Below are positions 12,678 through 24,799 of a stretch of DNA of 64,000 nucleotides, one piece after another (the stretch's first letter is position 1; each line of letters opens with the position of its first letter). Both the position numbers and the translations under genes were made by a program. Below the pieces are notes generated by a model. The model did no database searches, was not told the origin of the DNA, and worked only from the letters and a program-made list of their open reading frames with translations. Origin of the DNA: Takakia lepidozioides (lineage: Eukaryota > Streptophyta > Takakiopsida > Takakiales > Takakiaceae); assembly GCA_030704615.1 (NCBI GenBank), contig CM060731.1, forward strand, positions 62,910,756 through 62,974,755, read 5' to 3'.

Positions 12678-15600
12678 ATGGTGAAATTCTCGAAGCAGCT
12701 GGAGGGGCAGCTCATCCCAGAATGGAAGGATGCGTACTGCAATTACAAGCAGCTGAAAAGGGATGTGAATCGCGTCAAGCAACACCACGGCATTCATGGG
12801 TCCTTCACACAGACTGGTTCTGTAGGTCTCATGAGATCACTCGGAACAGTGACGGCTTTGGCCAACATGGGCGCCAAGTCCAAAGGAACTGACTCAGGGA
12901 AAATCATGGTAAGGCACTGATCTTTAACGTCTAGAACAAGTACCTTCTAATATCGAGTGAACAAATTCAAATCTGTGCAAATGTGTTATATAATTTACGT
13001 TGTCAAACTCATGAATACTAGGCTGTCTCCCTGGGTTCACATATGAGTGAAGCTTGCAAGCACACAGCTAGACAGTCCTGAGTTTTATGTCGGCATCTGG
13101 TTGATTTGGAGAGAATTATAAGACTTGTCTAAGAAAGCGACAGAGAGGGTGAGCCTGGGCATAGAGAGATTGAAAGACAAGGACAGACAGAGCTGTGGAG
13201 GCGAGCGGAGGATTTCCTCTCTGGATCAAGAGTGCTGTACAAAACGAGACAGCAAAACGTAACCATGTGTATCTTATAAATTACCGGTGTACAGGTACAC
13301 ATGAAGAGAGATTGGCACAAGGGAGAAGTCTATGAAACTGAGCTGCTGGAGCCCCTTGCGTACGCCCAGCAAGACAAAACCTTCTTCACGAGGCTGGATG
13401 CACAGTTAAATAAGATCAACCACTTTTACAAGGCAAAGGAGACCGAATACGTTGAACAGGCTTGCCGACTAGAGAGGCAGATGTGGGCCTTGTTTGAAAT
13501 GCAGGAAGCACTTGCGCGCCAAGGCTTTGAGGTTCACGGATTTTCCAGTGATATGGATGAGTGCAGTACCGAGAACGGTGGTCACGCTGGTGGTGAGTAC
13601 AACTTTCAGACCTTGGGGGACCCTTGCAAGTCTCGTGTACACGCTGATAGAAATAGAATTTCCCAATTGCAACTGAGCCTGCATTCAACTGTTTGAAACT
13701 TGCACTGAATTCACGTAGCACGGGCCCGGAAGTTTGTCCAAGCCGTAGTCGAAGTCAGTACCCGCGACGCTCGTGACCGTGTTATGTTGGAACACATGTG
13801 CAGGACCACTCCTTCTACAGATAACTGTTAAGGGAGATGATCATTACCTTCTGCAAAACAAGAGGCGGCCCTCCACAATCAAAGATTCAGACGGATACAG
13901 TCATGAAGAATTGCAGATTATAACGAACTTGATTGAAAATAACAGAGTCTCCACAGACGACCGGTCAGACTTGGAGGAGACTGAATCTGGTTGCACGGCT
14001 TCACAGAAGAGAAATGGATCAGATAGTTGTAACACTGTACAATTTGCTAGCTCCAATATGGAGGATCCGTCCGGTGAGAAACATAGACCCCCATTTGGCG
14101 TACAGAAGGAACTTACCGGGCCAAATAATTCGGACGCATATTCGAGTATCCAAAATGAGACCAATCAGGACACGAATAGTGATGATATGAACTCGAGGTC
14201 GGAGAACACCAGGGAGAATCAAACTAGTTACAGCCCAAGCAAAATCGGACCTATTCCGAGGAGCACTATCCAGGACATGATCGACATGGATCTGAGCAAG
14301 AAGAATGTTCGACATGCTGAAAAAATGCTGCGTACTGCATTTATCGAGTTCTATCGAGGCCTGGGCATGCTCAAAAGTTACAGGTAGCACTTGAGCATCA
14401 TTTTCATTTACTGCACTGCACGACTGGAGACCGAGTCCATATTGAGAGATTGATCAGCTCAAACTTCATGATTTAGAACAGTGGATCATATATGCTTAAA
14501 TCACGTTCTGTTCTAAGATGCCCTATTAAGATTATTAATGGATCAGGGGTTGGTCCATTGCCTGCAGTTCTCTAAACATGGTGGCCTTCGCCAAGATTTT
14601 GAAAAAGTACGATAAAGTGACGAGATGGAATCTGGCACCCTTGTACATCAAGGAAGTGGAGCGTTCCTACTTTGCATCTTCAGACAAGGTACAAGTTGTT
14701 CGGCTAGTGACGTGCTGCTAAATCGAGTTCAATTGTGGTTGTTCGATCAAGCTAATTATGGGCGGTGTATTACATCAAACAACATCGTTGCACTGACGTG
14801 CATCAAAACTGCTTGAAAAAAACAGATAACAAAGTTGGTGGCTAAGGTGGAGGATATCTTCATCAAGCATTTCTCAGAAAGCAATCGACGGAAAGCCATG
14901 GCTGAATTGAAGCCCATGCAGCAGCATGGCGGCCACAGCATCACTTTCTTCTTGGGTACTTATTTTCCCTCTAGGTTCAAACGATAGTGGAAACTATTGG
15001 ACAACCCATGGTGAATTTTGCCCGTGTACATAATCTGAGCCTTAATTAGTCAGCGCTTGATCGACACATCTTCCCAATTATGTGTGGGAAAGTATGTTCT
15101 TCTTCGAGATCTAGGACTTCACAGTCATGTATACATCAACTCGCATAATTTTCGATACGTGCAGGATCTGTTCTATGTCTACATTTTGGTAGAAATTTTC
15201 CAGGAGGTGAAGATATTTTAATTGCTCGAGCGGTCAGTGATAACTTGCTTTCTGTTGAACGTCGCAGGGCTATTTTCAGGCTGTTCTGCAGCGCTGCTGG
15301 TAGCATTCTGTATTTTATTCCTATCCTCGCCATCCTTGAAATCTGCAGCGGGCAAAAAATACATTCAGCCCCTTTTCCATGTTTCCAGGTACGTCTTTAG
15401 AGCTCCATCTCAGGTCTCTTCCCTGCTCACAAGTTACTTCAACATTTCTGGTCATGGGCCTCATCTCCATGTTTGATGGCTGGATTGGCAGTGCTCTTGC
15501 TCTCGTGCTCCTACATATGTATATGTATGGATGGAATGTCTATGCCTGGCAGCGAGCTCGCATCAACTACGCATTTATCTTCGAGTTCTCCCCACGCTCT

Positions 15601-18020
15601 GACCTCCGCTACCGTGAAGTTCTGCTTGTGTGCACGGGGTCTACCACCGTCTTACTCGCATTTATGGTCACTCAGGTCATAGCCAGCAAGGATCCTTCAA
15701 CGTCTTATGCCTCAAAATTCATCCCGTTGGTGTTGGTCCTGGTAAGCCATGCAAGGCTTTTTCTCATATATACTACTCCATTATACCCTCCAGTACTCGA
15801 ATGGGCTGTCATGAGTTCAGATCTATTGCTCCAATATGAGAGGAAAGACGGGATCAGGAGATCCCAGAGAGCTCTACGTGCACATGTTTAATTTTATGTA
15901 AAATTTTGGATACATATGCATGCAGGTGTTCTTGGGACTTCTCCTGCTCCCTCTCAACATACTCTACAGGTCATCGCGCATCTTCTTCCTGCGATGCGTT
16001 CAGCATATCATATTTTCGCCCTTGTACAAGGTATACACGTAGATATCTGTATTAAGTTAACTAGTGATCTATAATGCTGGATTAAACCAGATTCTTCGAC
16101 AGTTTGACGAGATATACAGTTCGAACGCAATTTATTATACAAAGCCTGATTTCAATCTAATCTTTTCTTGTCGTTCCTCTATGCTGCAGGTGGTGCTGGC
16201 GGACTTCTTCCTGGCTGATCAATTCACCAGCCAGGTTGCTGTCTTTCGACAAGTTGAATTCATTCTATGCTACTACTCTGGCGGATTTTTTGTATCTCGT
16301 GATGCTGGTGTCTGCTCCGAGAACGATGCATTCCAGGGTCTGATGTATCTGTTCTCCTTGGTCCCGTACTGGTGGCGGTTCTTGCAGGTACTTAGTCTCT
16401 TCCTCCATTGGTCTCTGTTATGGCATGATCTTCGACGTTCATGATTCAACTCTTGTAAATAGTATATTGGTGGGAATTTCTTAACACATACATGAAGTAG
16501 CAGGTTTATGATTCGAGAAATGGCGATAACTCAAGTTTCAATTGTGTGGGCGTTGCTAGTGTCTGAGAAGGTGGAGGGACGAAGGAGACAGAATGCAACT
16601 CTACAATGCTGGAAAATACCTGTCGGCTATGGTAGCTGTAGCAATCAAAGAAATATACGTGAGCAATTACGCCGGCACTTGGTTGACGTTTTTCATCATT
16701 TCATCAATATTCGCAACCCTCTATCAGCTCTACTGGGATTTGGTGATTGATTGGGGACTGCTCCAGCGAAAATCTACGAACCCCTGGCTACGAGACCAAC
16801 TCATCCTCAAGAAGAAACAGCACCGTTACTTCATCTCGATGGTATTTATACAATCATGAAATTTCTGGAGCCCAAGTTTCATATTTGCAAGATGTGGAAT
16901 GTGCCTACGATTCTTTAAGTTCTGAACGTTAGAGAATCTTAGATCTTGATCTTTACTCCAAAACACCCGAGCATCTGTTGGGCCTTCCCTGATTTGTTCC
17001 TCTCGGCTTTTTTAATCCGACGTTCATTAGAAGTTTTGCAATTGATTAACTGGCGTGTATGCTCAGGGGGTGAATGTGATCTTAAGACTGGCATGGCTGT
17101 CATCAATCATGCGCATTTCAATCCCTGGATTTACTCAACAGACATGGGATCTCATCTTTGCTGCAGTTGAAATCATTCGACGCGGTCATTGGAATTTCTA
17201 CCGGTATGCCTCGGCAGAACACTTTCAACTCCTCCCGTGGCACAATTTGCAAGTTTGGTGTACTTGGTCTTAGAGTGTGATATGGGGGAACAATGTCAGG
17301 CTCGATAGCGCAATATATATTGGGTTGATTTGTTGGGAACACATGACCAAATCAAGCAGTAAATTCTCTTTTTTTCTTGAGGTGTAGGAGAGGAAGGGGA
17401 CCTTGATAGAATGTAGACGCTGGTTACAGTCGTACCCTTGCGGCTATAGACCTCGAGCCGAGTTTGAGGGGAACAATAGGAACAGACGCTACCTTTGTGA
17501 GGCAGTAATTGGTTCGGGCTTTCCAGATTTCCTATAGGAAGCCCTTCTCGTGCACTTGAGCATCAATCTGCTGTGTGAGCTGAGATTGGGGACCCTGAGA
17601 GAGAGGGAGATGATAGATTATTGAGGGCCCCAGCCTACCTTACGAGCAAGCATGTTCAAATCTTCTACTTAGTCAGAAGCATGGAGCTTTTCGGAGAAAA
17701 AATTATGCCGTTGCCACTACATAATATTCCTCTAGAGCTATAGTTACATATGTACAAATATATTTAACAAGTGTCCTGTTGACTTCAGATACTTCAAGTG
17801 GCAAATTATGTTGCCGCAAAAAGTTCATCATGTGTGTATCTCCATGTTGTTCACATATTGTTTCGTGATTGTGATATTCAGGTGTGGTTCAAATTAATGG
17901 AGCCTTCTTGTCGATGTGTGCAGATTGGAAAACGAGCATCTTAACAATGTGGGCAAATACAGGGCGATCAAGAGTATGCCCTTACCCTTCAAAGAGTTTG
18001 ACAGCGGGATAGTCTGCTGA
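12678..18020 (+). CDS. PHO1: PHO1-type phosphate exporter (SPX-EXS protein), 12 exons, intact
   Basis: PHO1 proteins export inorganic phosphate, in vascular plants into the xylem, and act in Golgi, endosome or plasma membranes. Exons that join in frame are 12678-12908, 13295-13592, 13804-14383, 14568-14688, 14826-14955, 15268-15388, 15492-15741, 15926-16030, 16190-16387, 16560-16841, 17067-17203 and 17924-18020. They give 849 aa, the usual family length. The N-terminus ([20 protein letters not shown]) starts an SPX domain whose last helices ([28 protein letters not shown]) fall around residues 340-390, with an acidic Ser/Asn-rich insert before them. Membrane segments follow (exons 6-8), then the EXS domain (exons 9-12: [55 protein letters not shown]). 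SPX domains bind inositol pyrophosphates to sense phosphate status. All splice phases match, so I call it functional. The 103-nt intron 6 is inferred from frame and homology. Confidence 0.96.
17204..17923 (+). other. Long last intron of the PHO1-type gene
   Basis: This 720-nt intron separates the exon ending in RRGHWNFY from the final exon. It is bounded by GTATGC and GTGTGCAG. It holds no ORF of note and no recognised transposon. Exon 11 together with intron sequence upstream of it has been copied to 26740-27043. Confidence 0.8.
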
Positions 18021-19955
18021 TCCACAGTGGCCTTCTACTCCACCCTCGAAGCGTGGATTCAACTTTTGATCGATTTCAAAGCAGTCGTTTTAAACCCAGA
18101 TAAATATGGACAGGATGTCTGTCGGCTCGTGAAAGAGGCCCAACCCTTAGTCCAGTGCAAACGGGGTGCAAATACTTTTAGTTCAGATGTTACAAAAGTT
18201 TATAACAGCGGTATTTAGTCTAGAATTTCGATCAAGACATTAGCAGTGCGCACCCCCCAAATGTCATCTGTCAATTGTCTCTAGCAGCAAAACTTGATGC
18301 CTAAGAGCCCGAGAAACTTCACGGACGACGCCATTGCCAACCAGCTCATTGTGCGATCCGCAAATAGAGGTCTGATTCGAGCATAATTGCGTGTGTAGCG
18401 TCTGCGCGCACGCCTTTGTCATCGCCCAGCAGATATTACCCTACATAGCCCCCCTCTCTCTCTCTCTTAGCATCCACTAGTCATCACCACCCATCTCAAG
18501 CACCTTGTTGAGGTCTGCTAAGGACCCATCAACCCCTGCAACACCATCTTGGTGATCCCACGACGATTACAACGCATCGTCTGGTCGGAGCTGGTGGGAC
18601 CTGTTTATTTTACTTGTCTTCCTCCGTCCAAACACGTTTGATGCTACTTACATCTAGACTGCCAACGTCTGTATAAAAGAGATGTCACGAAAATTATATT
18701 TGTATCCATGTGGAAAGTACCTATCTCTTGCCAACAGTGACAATGACCTGTGTAATTCCAACTTCGAGTACATCTCACTGTTATAAAGGATTGGGGACCT
18801 TGCTCTCCTTGCAAGGTCTCTCTGCAGTGGGAGTTGCAGTCCATATTTGAAAGACCTGACATGGCTGCGGTGGTGGTGCATGCAAGCAGAGAGTTTAGAT
18901 CGCACTCGGAGCTCTACTTCAACATCCCTAGTGGATTAATTGGATTAATTACCTTCTCCTCTCGCATGCCTACTAGAAATCCACAATCAATGTTCACACG
19001 GGCATATGTAGTGCTTTGGAGGATCGAGCTTCACCAGCTCTCAAGTATCCAAGAGATTCCGTAAACCATCCTAGCTAGAAGAGACCACCCATATGCTCAC
19101 TATCTTCTCCAACGAGGAGAAAATCACTATCCAATCTGGACCATCTCTTTGTAAGTAATGAGGCTACAAAGCAATCAAATCTGATCCGTAAGCACCCAAT
19201 TGTTTTGACATTTGCAAATTTGGTTTCCAAATATTTCAAGCCTTCCTCCCATATATGCGACTGTTGTCGTCACCTTTTAAATGTGAACTGGTTAATGACC
19301 TCTAGGATCAATGGATCCCACGACAGGCTGATGCAACCTAGTCTGCCAGTGCTTGCAACCCACAATTACTCGACCCACCCAAAGCATGCCATTTGGATAG
19401 TTAATCTTGTTGATACACCCTAATAAAGGACAGTATATTGTTTTACAACATTTGAATCACCTTTAAAGACATGCAACGGCCTCGATAAACAGGTAACGCT
19501 GGACAGGACTGATTCCATTTTATACTTCCATATCTGAAAGTTGTGGCCATTGAACTTTTAAAATTTATACTACACATTCATATCTGATCAAACATGCAAT
19601 CTGCACCATTCAGTGCTCTCTGATCCCACTTTCATCTCATTTTCTGCATACAGTATCACACATCGAGTTCCTCCTGTGCTACAAGTCAACAACAGCGGAA
19701 AACCATCACACTATATATTACTTTTGGCGGCAATTGTATAGTTCCAATCTCACTGTTCTCAACTCAATATTCCAAGGGTGAGGAAGTGGCAGGCTCTCAA
19801 TTGAGCCAGATCGGATAGGGATTTGTCTCTCACAACGCGTTACAATGAGGTATGACAGATCATCCAGCTCGTGCAACCCCAAATCTCCGGCTCCACTTTC
19901 GCTGTGGGAATCTTAAGCCAAAGAAAGTTCTGTAAAGGGAGCGTTAAGTACTTTA
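18021..19955. other. Intergenic sequence downstream of PHO1, nothing recognised
   Basis: Only short ORFs without family signatures occur on either strand. There is a short CT-microsatellite near 18457-18470. The first few hundred bases should contain the PHO1 3' UTR, but no poly-A signal could be singled out. Confidence 0.4.
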
Positions 19956-19959
19956 CAGA

Positions 19960-20165
19960 TTCGAACCACTTTAAGAACATTCCATCCATTTATATCTTGA
20001 CAACATGTGTCAAACACTAAGTGGCTCCATAAATGCATTGTGTAGTCATCGTGTGAGGGAGGGCAAGGCCAATAAATGCTCAAGAAATGGGACCCATGTA
20101 TATTCTTAGACATCTCTCACCATGTCCGTCCGTTCCTTAAACCCCACTACATTTGCATCCCCAAC
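19960..20165. repeat. Second copy of the 5.3 kb dispersed repeat
   Basis: It shares ordered blocks with 5255-5510 (ACATTCCATCCATTT, GGGAGGGCAAGGCCAA, GCTCAAGAAATGGGACC). This copy lacks the internal 49 bp tandem duplication and the hairpin that follows the first copy. Confidence 0.65.
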
Positions 20166-20169
20166 CACT

Positions 20170-21480
20170 GTCCACCATCACCAATTTGATTAAATATTAA
20201 CTACAACTATTGTATATTTTTATTGATTTTATTTTATTTAGACAACCAAGCTGTAGCCCAGTGGTAATGGGTACGGAAGAGGTGGCTTTTTCCAGCAACT
20301 AACCGGTAACCGGAACCGCCCCCATGTTGGATCCAGAACCGGAACCGGAACTGTAATTGTGGAACCGGAACCTAAGGTTCTTTACAAATGCATGAACCAC
20401 CCAACACTGGTAGATGGATACCACCTCGGAAGTTGTTGAAATTAATGAGACATTTGGTTGTTTTATTTATGGATTCTCGCAAGGGAAGTTGGTGAATTTC
20501 TAATAGGAATATTTAGTAGTAAATACTGAGTGGTTTTTTATCACCTCTGTTTCCGATATTTAAAAACCCGTTGGTTCCAGTTATTAAGCAAATTCCATCT
20601 TAAATTCTCATACCCGTCGTTTATCAATAGTAATGGAAAATTTCAAGCTCCGTGTTATCAATCATAGTCCTGGTCATTGTCTGATCCGGTTATTAGATTT
20701 AACTGTTTTTATGAACTTAATTAATTATTCAGCTCGAAAACAGATGTAGTCTCGCGCCCTTGCTATCCGTATTTCCAAGGGGATGCCGCTTTTAAATCCA
20801 CAAACTTGCCTTTTCATCCACTCCATGACCAGAGCCGGGATCCCTTTCCTCTCTTTCAAGCATGCTATGTGAAAACAAGGGAAAACAACTAAGGAGGAAC
20901 ATCCACCTCCTCAATTAGATCTTTAATAAAAAGAAAACCTACTAGTTGTCACAATATTCTTGCCCAGATATCCAGATATCTAATTGATAATTATCAATAT
21001 GAAAAAGATCTGTCCCCTTTCTTTAAACTTTTTCAAAGAAAAAAGACTACATACTTGTTGGTTATCATCAATACACCGTAGAGGTCGCTCTATTCCGACA
21101 TTAATTAATTCACTTTAAGAGAGAACAAAAATAGACGAAATATGGGAATAATCTTCATTTAAAAGATGAACTTTGAAAACAAAAGGTGGTAATATGGCAG
21201 TGAAAACGTCAAGTTTGAAAGGAAAAAATATATATAAAGTTTGAGACTTATTAAACATGTTTACCACTAACCATGACTATGGCTTCCAGAGAATTATGGC
21301 TAACCATAACTATGATCTCTGACAAAGAATGTCATCTGTACGTGAATCTTGACATGGCCCACCTAATTTAATGAGAAGTACTCATGAGTGCCGAATTCCT
21401 GAAAAATTGGATGAAGCCTTAATGAAAAAATTAATATTGTCAGTAAGCCTGCCGAACCTGGCGACCTGCATATGTATTTA
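20170..21480. repeat. AT-rich sequence with CCGGAA-rich block and tRNA A-box-like word
   Basis: Near 20252 a TAGCCCAGTGG word matches the Pol III A-box consensus, and 20300-20375 is built of repeated AACCGGAACC words. This could be the head of a tRNA-derived SINE, but no clear B box lies at the right distance. The rest (20400-21480) is AT-rich without coding potential. Confidence 0.35.
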
Positions 21481-21508
21481 ATGATTCCAGCAGGGGTCGG
21501 TTTTTGGA

Positions 21509-21856
21509 GTGAAGCATTTCCACCAATATTTACATGGGAGCAAATTTACGGTTGAAACTGATCATCTATTGTTAAAAGCTCTTGTTAAACCTCGAGAATT
21601 ATATGGGAGACTTGCTCGGTGGGCTATATATTTGCAGGTCTTTGACATGGATATAGTGTACAAGAAGGGTAAAGAGAACAACAATGCTGATGCTCTTACA
21701 CGCACTGATCCACCAACCAGCAGGCCTTATGTTTCCCTAGATGATTTGGCTACTTCTGATTCTCAATCTGCTAGAGCTCCTAATCTTGTTTATAATTTGC
21801 TTTATGCAACTCAATCTTCTCTTGTTGCTGATATTCGTGAATTGACTGCTACTTAG
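21509..21856 (+). pseudogene. Gypsy RNase H remnant
   Basis: Ty3-type RNase H degrades the RNA of the RNA-DNA hybrid. The translation contains FTVETDHLLLKALV, LARWAIYLQVFDMDIVYKKG and NNNADALTR, the conserved C-terminal half of the domain, including the TDH and NADALTR motifs. The upstream catalytic part is absent. Confidence 0.9.
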
Positions 21857-22273
21857 GGATGGTCCAGCCTTCTTGATGGCTTTGGTTGATTTTGGTTGTG
21901 CCAGTAGGACAGTGGATCTAATGTATAGAAGCTTGGGGTGGTGTCTGATTTCTCATTTCTGCATAAGTCTTGTTGCTTACTTTCTTGTAAACGTTTGTTG
22001 AGTTCAGCTGTTGTACTCCGGCATGGCTTAGGCAGGAACTTAAGGCTTGATCAGGCTGCTCACGAGTTGTTTCAAATGAGGTGGGGAAAGAGTGGTTGGA
22101 GATAACTTGAGGCAGACACTCATGTCCACCCCTGCTAAACCCATTGGACCATAACCTGCCATGGATGATTCACTGCACGTAGCGCTACTTTAGCGGTGTC
22201 TTACCGGACGTACGCCGGCAGCACTTCCTGATAACCTGAAGAAGCAGGTGTTATATCACATCAGCACGTATCG

Positions 22274-23181
22274 TTGTATGAACAACATGTTGTTCAAAGC
22301 GTGTACCAGGGAAGGAATTGTTTGTTACTTGGAGGTGCCACCACGGAGCCAGCTGACCTCTTTATTGGAGCGGTTTCATTCTTCTTTGTATGTCGGGCAC
22401 TTGGCATTAAGAAAACCATAGCTTGCGTTCAAGAAGTTTACTATTGGAAAGGCATACAACGTGATGTGACTGATTTTGTCTCCAAGTGTGAGGCATGTCG
22501 TGCTAATGTACCTCTTCCTCGGGTTGGAGTTGTCTATGAATTGCAGCCCTTGCCTGTCCTGTCACCCATGTCTTTGCTCGTATAGGCATAGACTTGGTGG
22601 GACCCCTCAAGCTCACGTCAAAGGGACATAGCTATCTCTGTGTAGTTACAAATTACTTGACCAAGTGGGTGGAAGTCCGTCCTCTTTACACCAAGGATTC
22701 GGATTCAGTGGCTCAGTTTTTCTTTGATGACATTATCCTACGCCATGGTTGTCCACGAGAGATCTTATCTGATCAGTGCAAGGAATTCTGCAATCAGCTG
22801 ATGATTGTCATCTGTTTTCATTTTGGGGTGAAGCATCGAACGACAGCTCCATACCACCCTCAAACCAATGGTTTGACGGAGCGCTTCAACCAGACCATCT
22901 GCAGGATGTTGGAAAGGAATGGGGCTCTAACTCGGGAATGGGATATCTTTCTACCTCCTATAGTTTTTGCTTATCGTACTGTTGTCCATGCTAGCACGAG
23001 GAAAACTCCCTTTGAACTTCTTTATGGTCGCAAGTGTGTCTCCCCTTTGCATTCCTCTCCTTTGATTTCTACTGTAGCTGACCCAATAGACCTTGATACG
23101 TTTTTGGAAGATTTGCATGATCGTCATGTTGTTTCAGTCAATGATGCCAAGGCTAACATTGTGGTTGCACAAGCAGCATAG
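22274..23181 (+). pseudogene. Gypsy integrase remnant (zinc domain and DDE core)
   Basis: Two frames join: a zinc region with HLALRKTIACVQEVYYWKG and CEACRANVPLPR (22274-22585), and a core at 22594-23181. The core shows IDLVGPL (first D), LSDQCKEF (second D) and HPQTNGLTERFNQT (catalytic E), then IVFAYRTVVHASTRKTPFEL. The residues D, D and E are all present, but the frame break between zinc and core and the missing upstream part rule out function. Confidence 0.92.
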
Positions 23182-23499
23182 GCTCGCAATTTCAACAAGA
23201 GGGTCAAGTACACTGATCACTTCTATGAGGGACAGACGGTGTGTTTGAGACTTCAGCATGGCATGCATGTGTGCAAATCCAAGTTGAAGATCGACGGCCC
23301 GTATATGCTCTACAAGCTGGTGCGTGGTCAGCGTGCTCTGATTCTTCCTCAAGGCGCTAATACAAAATCACGTGATAAACCGGTTCACCTTACTGATTTG
23401 ATCCACTCAACTTTGGTGTTTGATCTCACATGCATTAATGTGGAGGGACGTTCGGTGGTACTCACGCCTTTGGTTTCTCAAGCTGGTCCTTCCTGATCT

Positions 23500-24230
23500 T
23501 TAGCCTAGTCATTGGCTGTATTTGCTTACTGCAGTATAGCATTAGATGGTGCCTCGCTTGTACTCCTTGCACGGTTTTCCTTCTTGGTGGATTTTGTCCC
23601 TAGGCCCAATTTGCAGGTGCCGGGTTTTTCCCCATCAAGGTTTTTAATCCAGCAATGGAGGAGGCTCCACTTAGGGGTATGTCAATCTTAGTATTAGCTT
23701 ACCTCACGGAGCTCGGATTTTAAAAGAGGGGGTAGCCTTCACATATGTGATGCAGCATTCTCTCCTTGCCTCATAATGGTGGTTTTCATTCAAACCTGAT
23801 AGTGACCATCCTTGTCTTTATGTACTTGGCGGCCGAACCGTTATACATACGCTGCAATACTGGTAACCTAGGCTCGAGCGGCTGCATCTGTACCGTTGAC
23901 TGCCCAACGGTTCGATCTTAGTCTAAATCCGGCTGTCTTGTTGCAAGTAGGCACGTGGCCTGGGGCTTAACCTCTGATCTCCCGTATAAAGTCAGCCCGA
24001 TCTGGGGTCAAGGGTCTTTTGGTGAAATCGTGTATGAAAGGTGTACATCTGTGTGTCTTCGGGGTTCTGCCAGTGGATGAACAGGCGTGAGAATCCTATG
24101 TGCCGTCCTCTGTGTGTTTGTGTGCCTCAATTTCTGCATTGCATGCTCTTCTGAACTATACCCCCGCTGGGGACAGGTTCGGATTTTGCAAGAACATTTG
24201 GCTGGTACACTCTAACTCTAACTATCCTTT
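23500..24230 (+). repeat. Possible 3' LTR region of the Gypsy element
   Basis: After the integrase tail comes a purine-rich stretch (about 23655-23682, containing GGAGGAGGC and AGGGG), then sequence starting TATGTCAATC. A TATA-like CCCGTATAAAGTCAG lies at about 23983-23997. The order (polypurine tract, then LTR with promoter) is typical, but there is no 5' LTR to confirm the borders. Confidence 0.35.
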
Positions 24231-24691
24231 AGTGCTCCACTTTCTGGCATGTGTCCTGTTATTAGCTGCATGACTAGGTTCTAGTCTTGTAGTTGTCTCT
24301 CAAGACAGACGTATTCCAACCAATGTCTCATGTGGCTTTTTATAATTTGTGAAAATTTTAGATAGTGTTAGGGGATCAAACGTGGTTAAACCCTAAACGT
24401 GGCTAAACTCTGGCTGTCGAACTAGGTTAGAATTTTGAGTTTTAAAGAGCTCTTCGAGTTTCTTGCGACTGAATTGGACGCTAGTTTTAGTGGCAGGTGG
24501 AGATAGGTCGAAATTGTTTCTAGAGGGAGTACACCGTAGTGCTGCAATTTGGAGGATCGGTTATGAATTGAGCTTTCCCTCGGATGTGAACAAGTGGTGG
24601 AGATGTTGGCAGAATGTGAAAGAATGAGGCACAGCGTGTGCGATAGCACTGTGGAAGCGTCCTAAGTATGTGGTAATGAGATTTTGACAGT

Positions 24692-24790
24692 CTGAGGAGG
24701 TCCTCCAGGCGGAAGCTCATTGGAGAAATTGACAGAGTCTTGAAGAAAGTGCAAGAAGGTGTTGATGTTTTTGACAGCATCTGGAATAAG
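24692..24790 (+). pseudogene. NOT3: Isolated copy of CCR4-NOT subunit NOT3 exon 1
   Basis: NOT3 is a scaffold of the CCR4-NOT mRNA deadenylase complex. Translation at 24710-24790 reads RKLIGEIDRVLKKVQEGVDV followed by FDSIWNK, the highly conserved N-terminal helix of NOT3/NOT5. It ends where the plant gene has its first intron, and a GT follows. The start codon has been lost upstream (LRRSSRR in place of a Met-Gly-Ala-Ser start). The next exons were not found nearby, so this is a captured or duplicated fragment and not a working gene. Confidence 0.75.
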
Positions 24791-24799
24791 GTCTCATTC

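Larger units (their letters stand above)
21485..23500 (+). mobile_element. Decayed Ty3/Gypsy retrotransposon, RNase H to integrase
   Basis: The element preserves the end of RT/RNase H and the integrase, in Gypsy order, on the plus strand. Gag, protease and most of RT are missing at the 5' side. Stops and frame changes between 21856 and 22600, and a stop at 23179-23181 just past the integrase core, show it is dead. It resembles plant Gypsy elements (Tekay/CRM/Athila-like not resolved). Confidence 0.92.

Noticed and set aside
15389-15413. 25-nt micro-intron in the PHO1 gene ending at CATCTCAG
   Set aside because: Far too short for plant splicing; a 103-nt intron to 15491 gives the same phase and restores the expected membrane segment.
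20252-20375. tRNA gene suggested by the A-box-like TAGCCCAGTGG
   Set aside because: No acceptor stem, anticodon arm or correctly spaced B box; kept only as a SINE-like hint.
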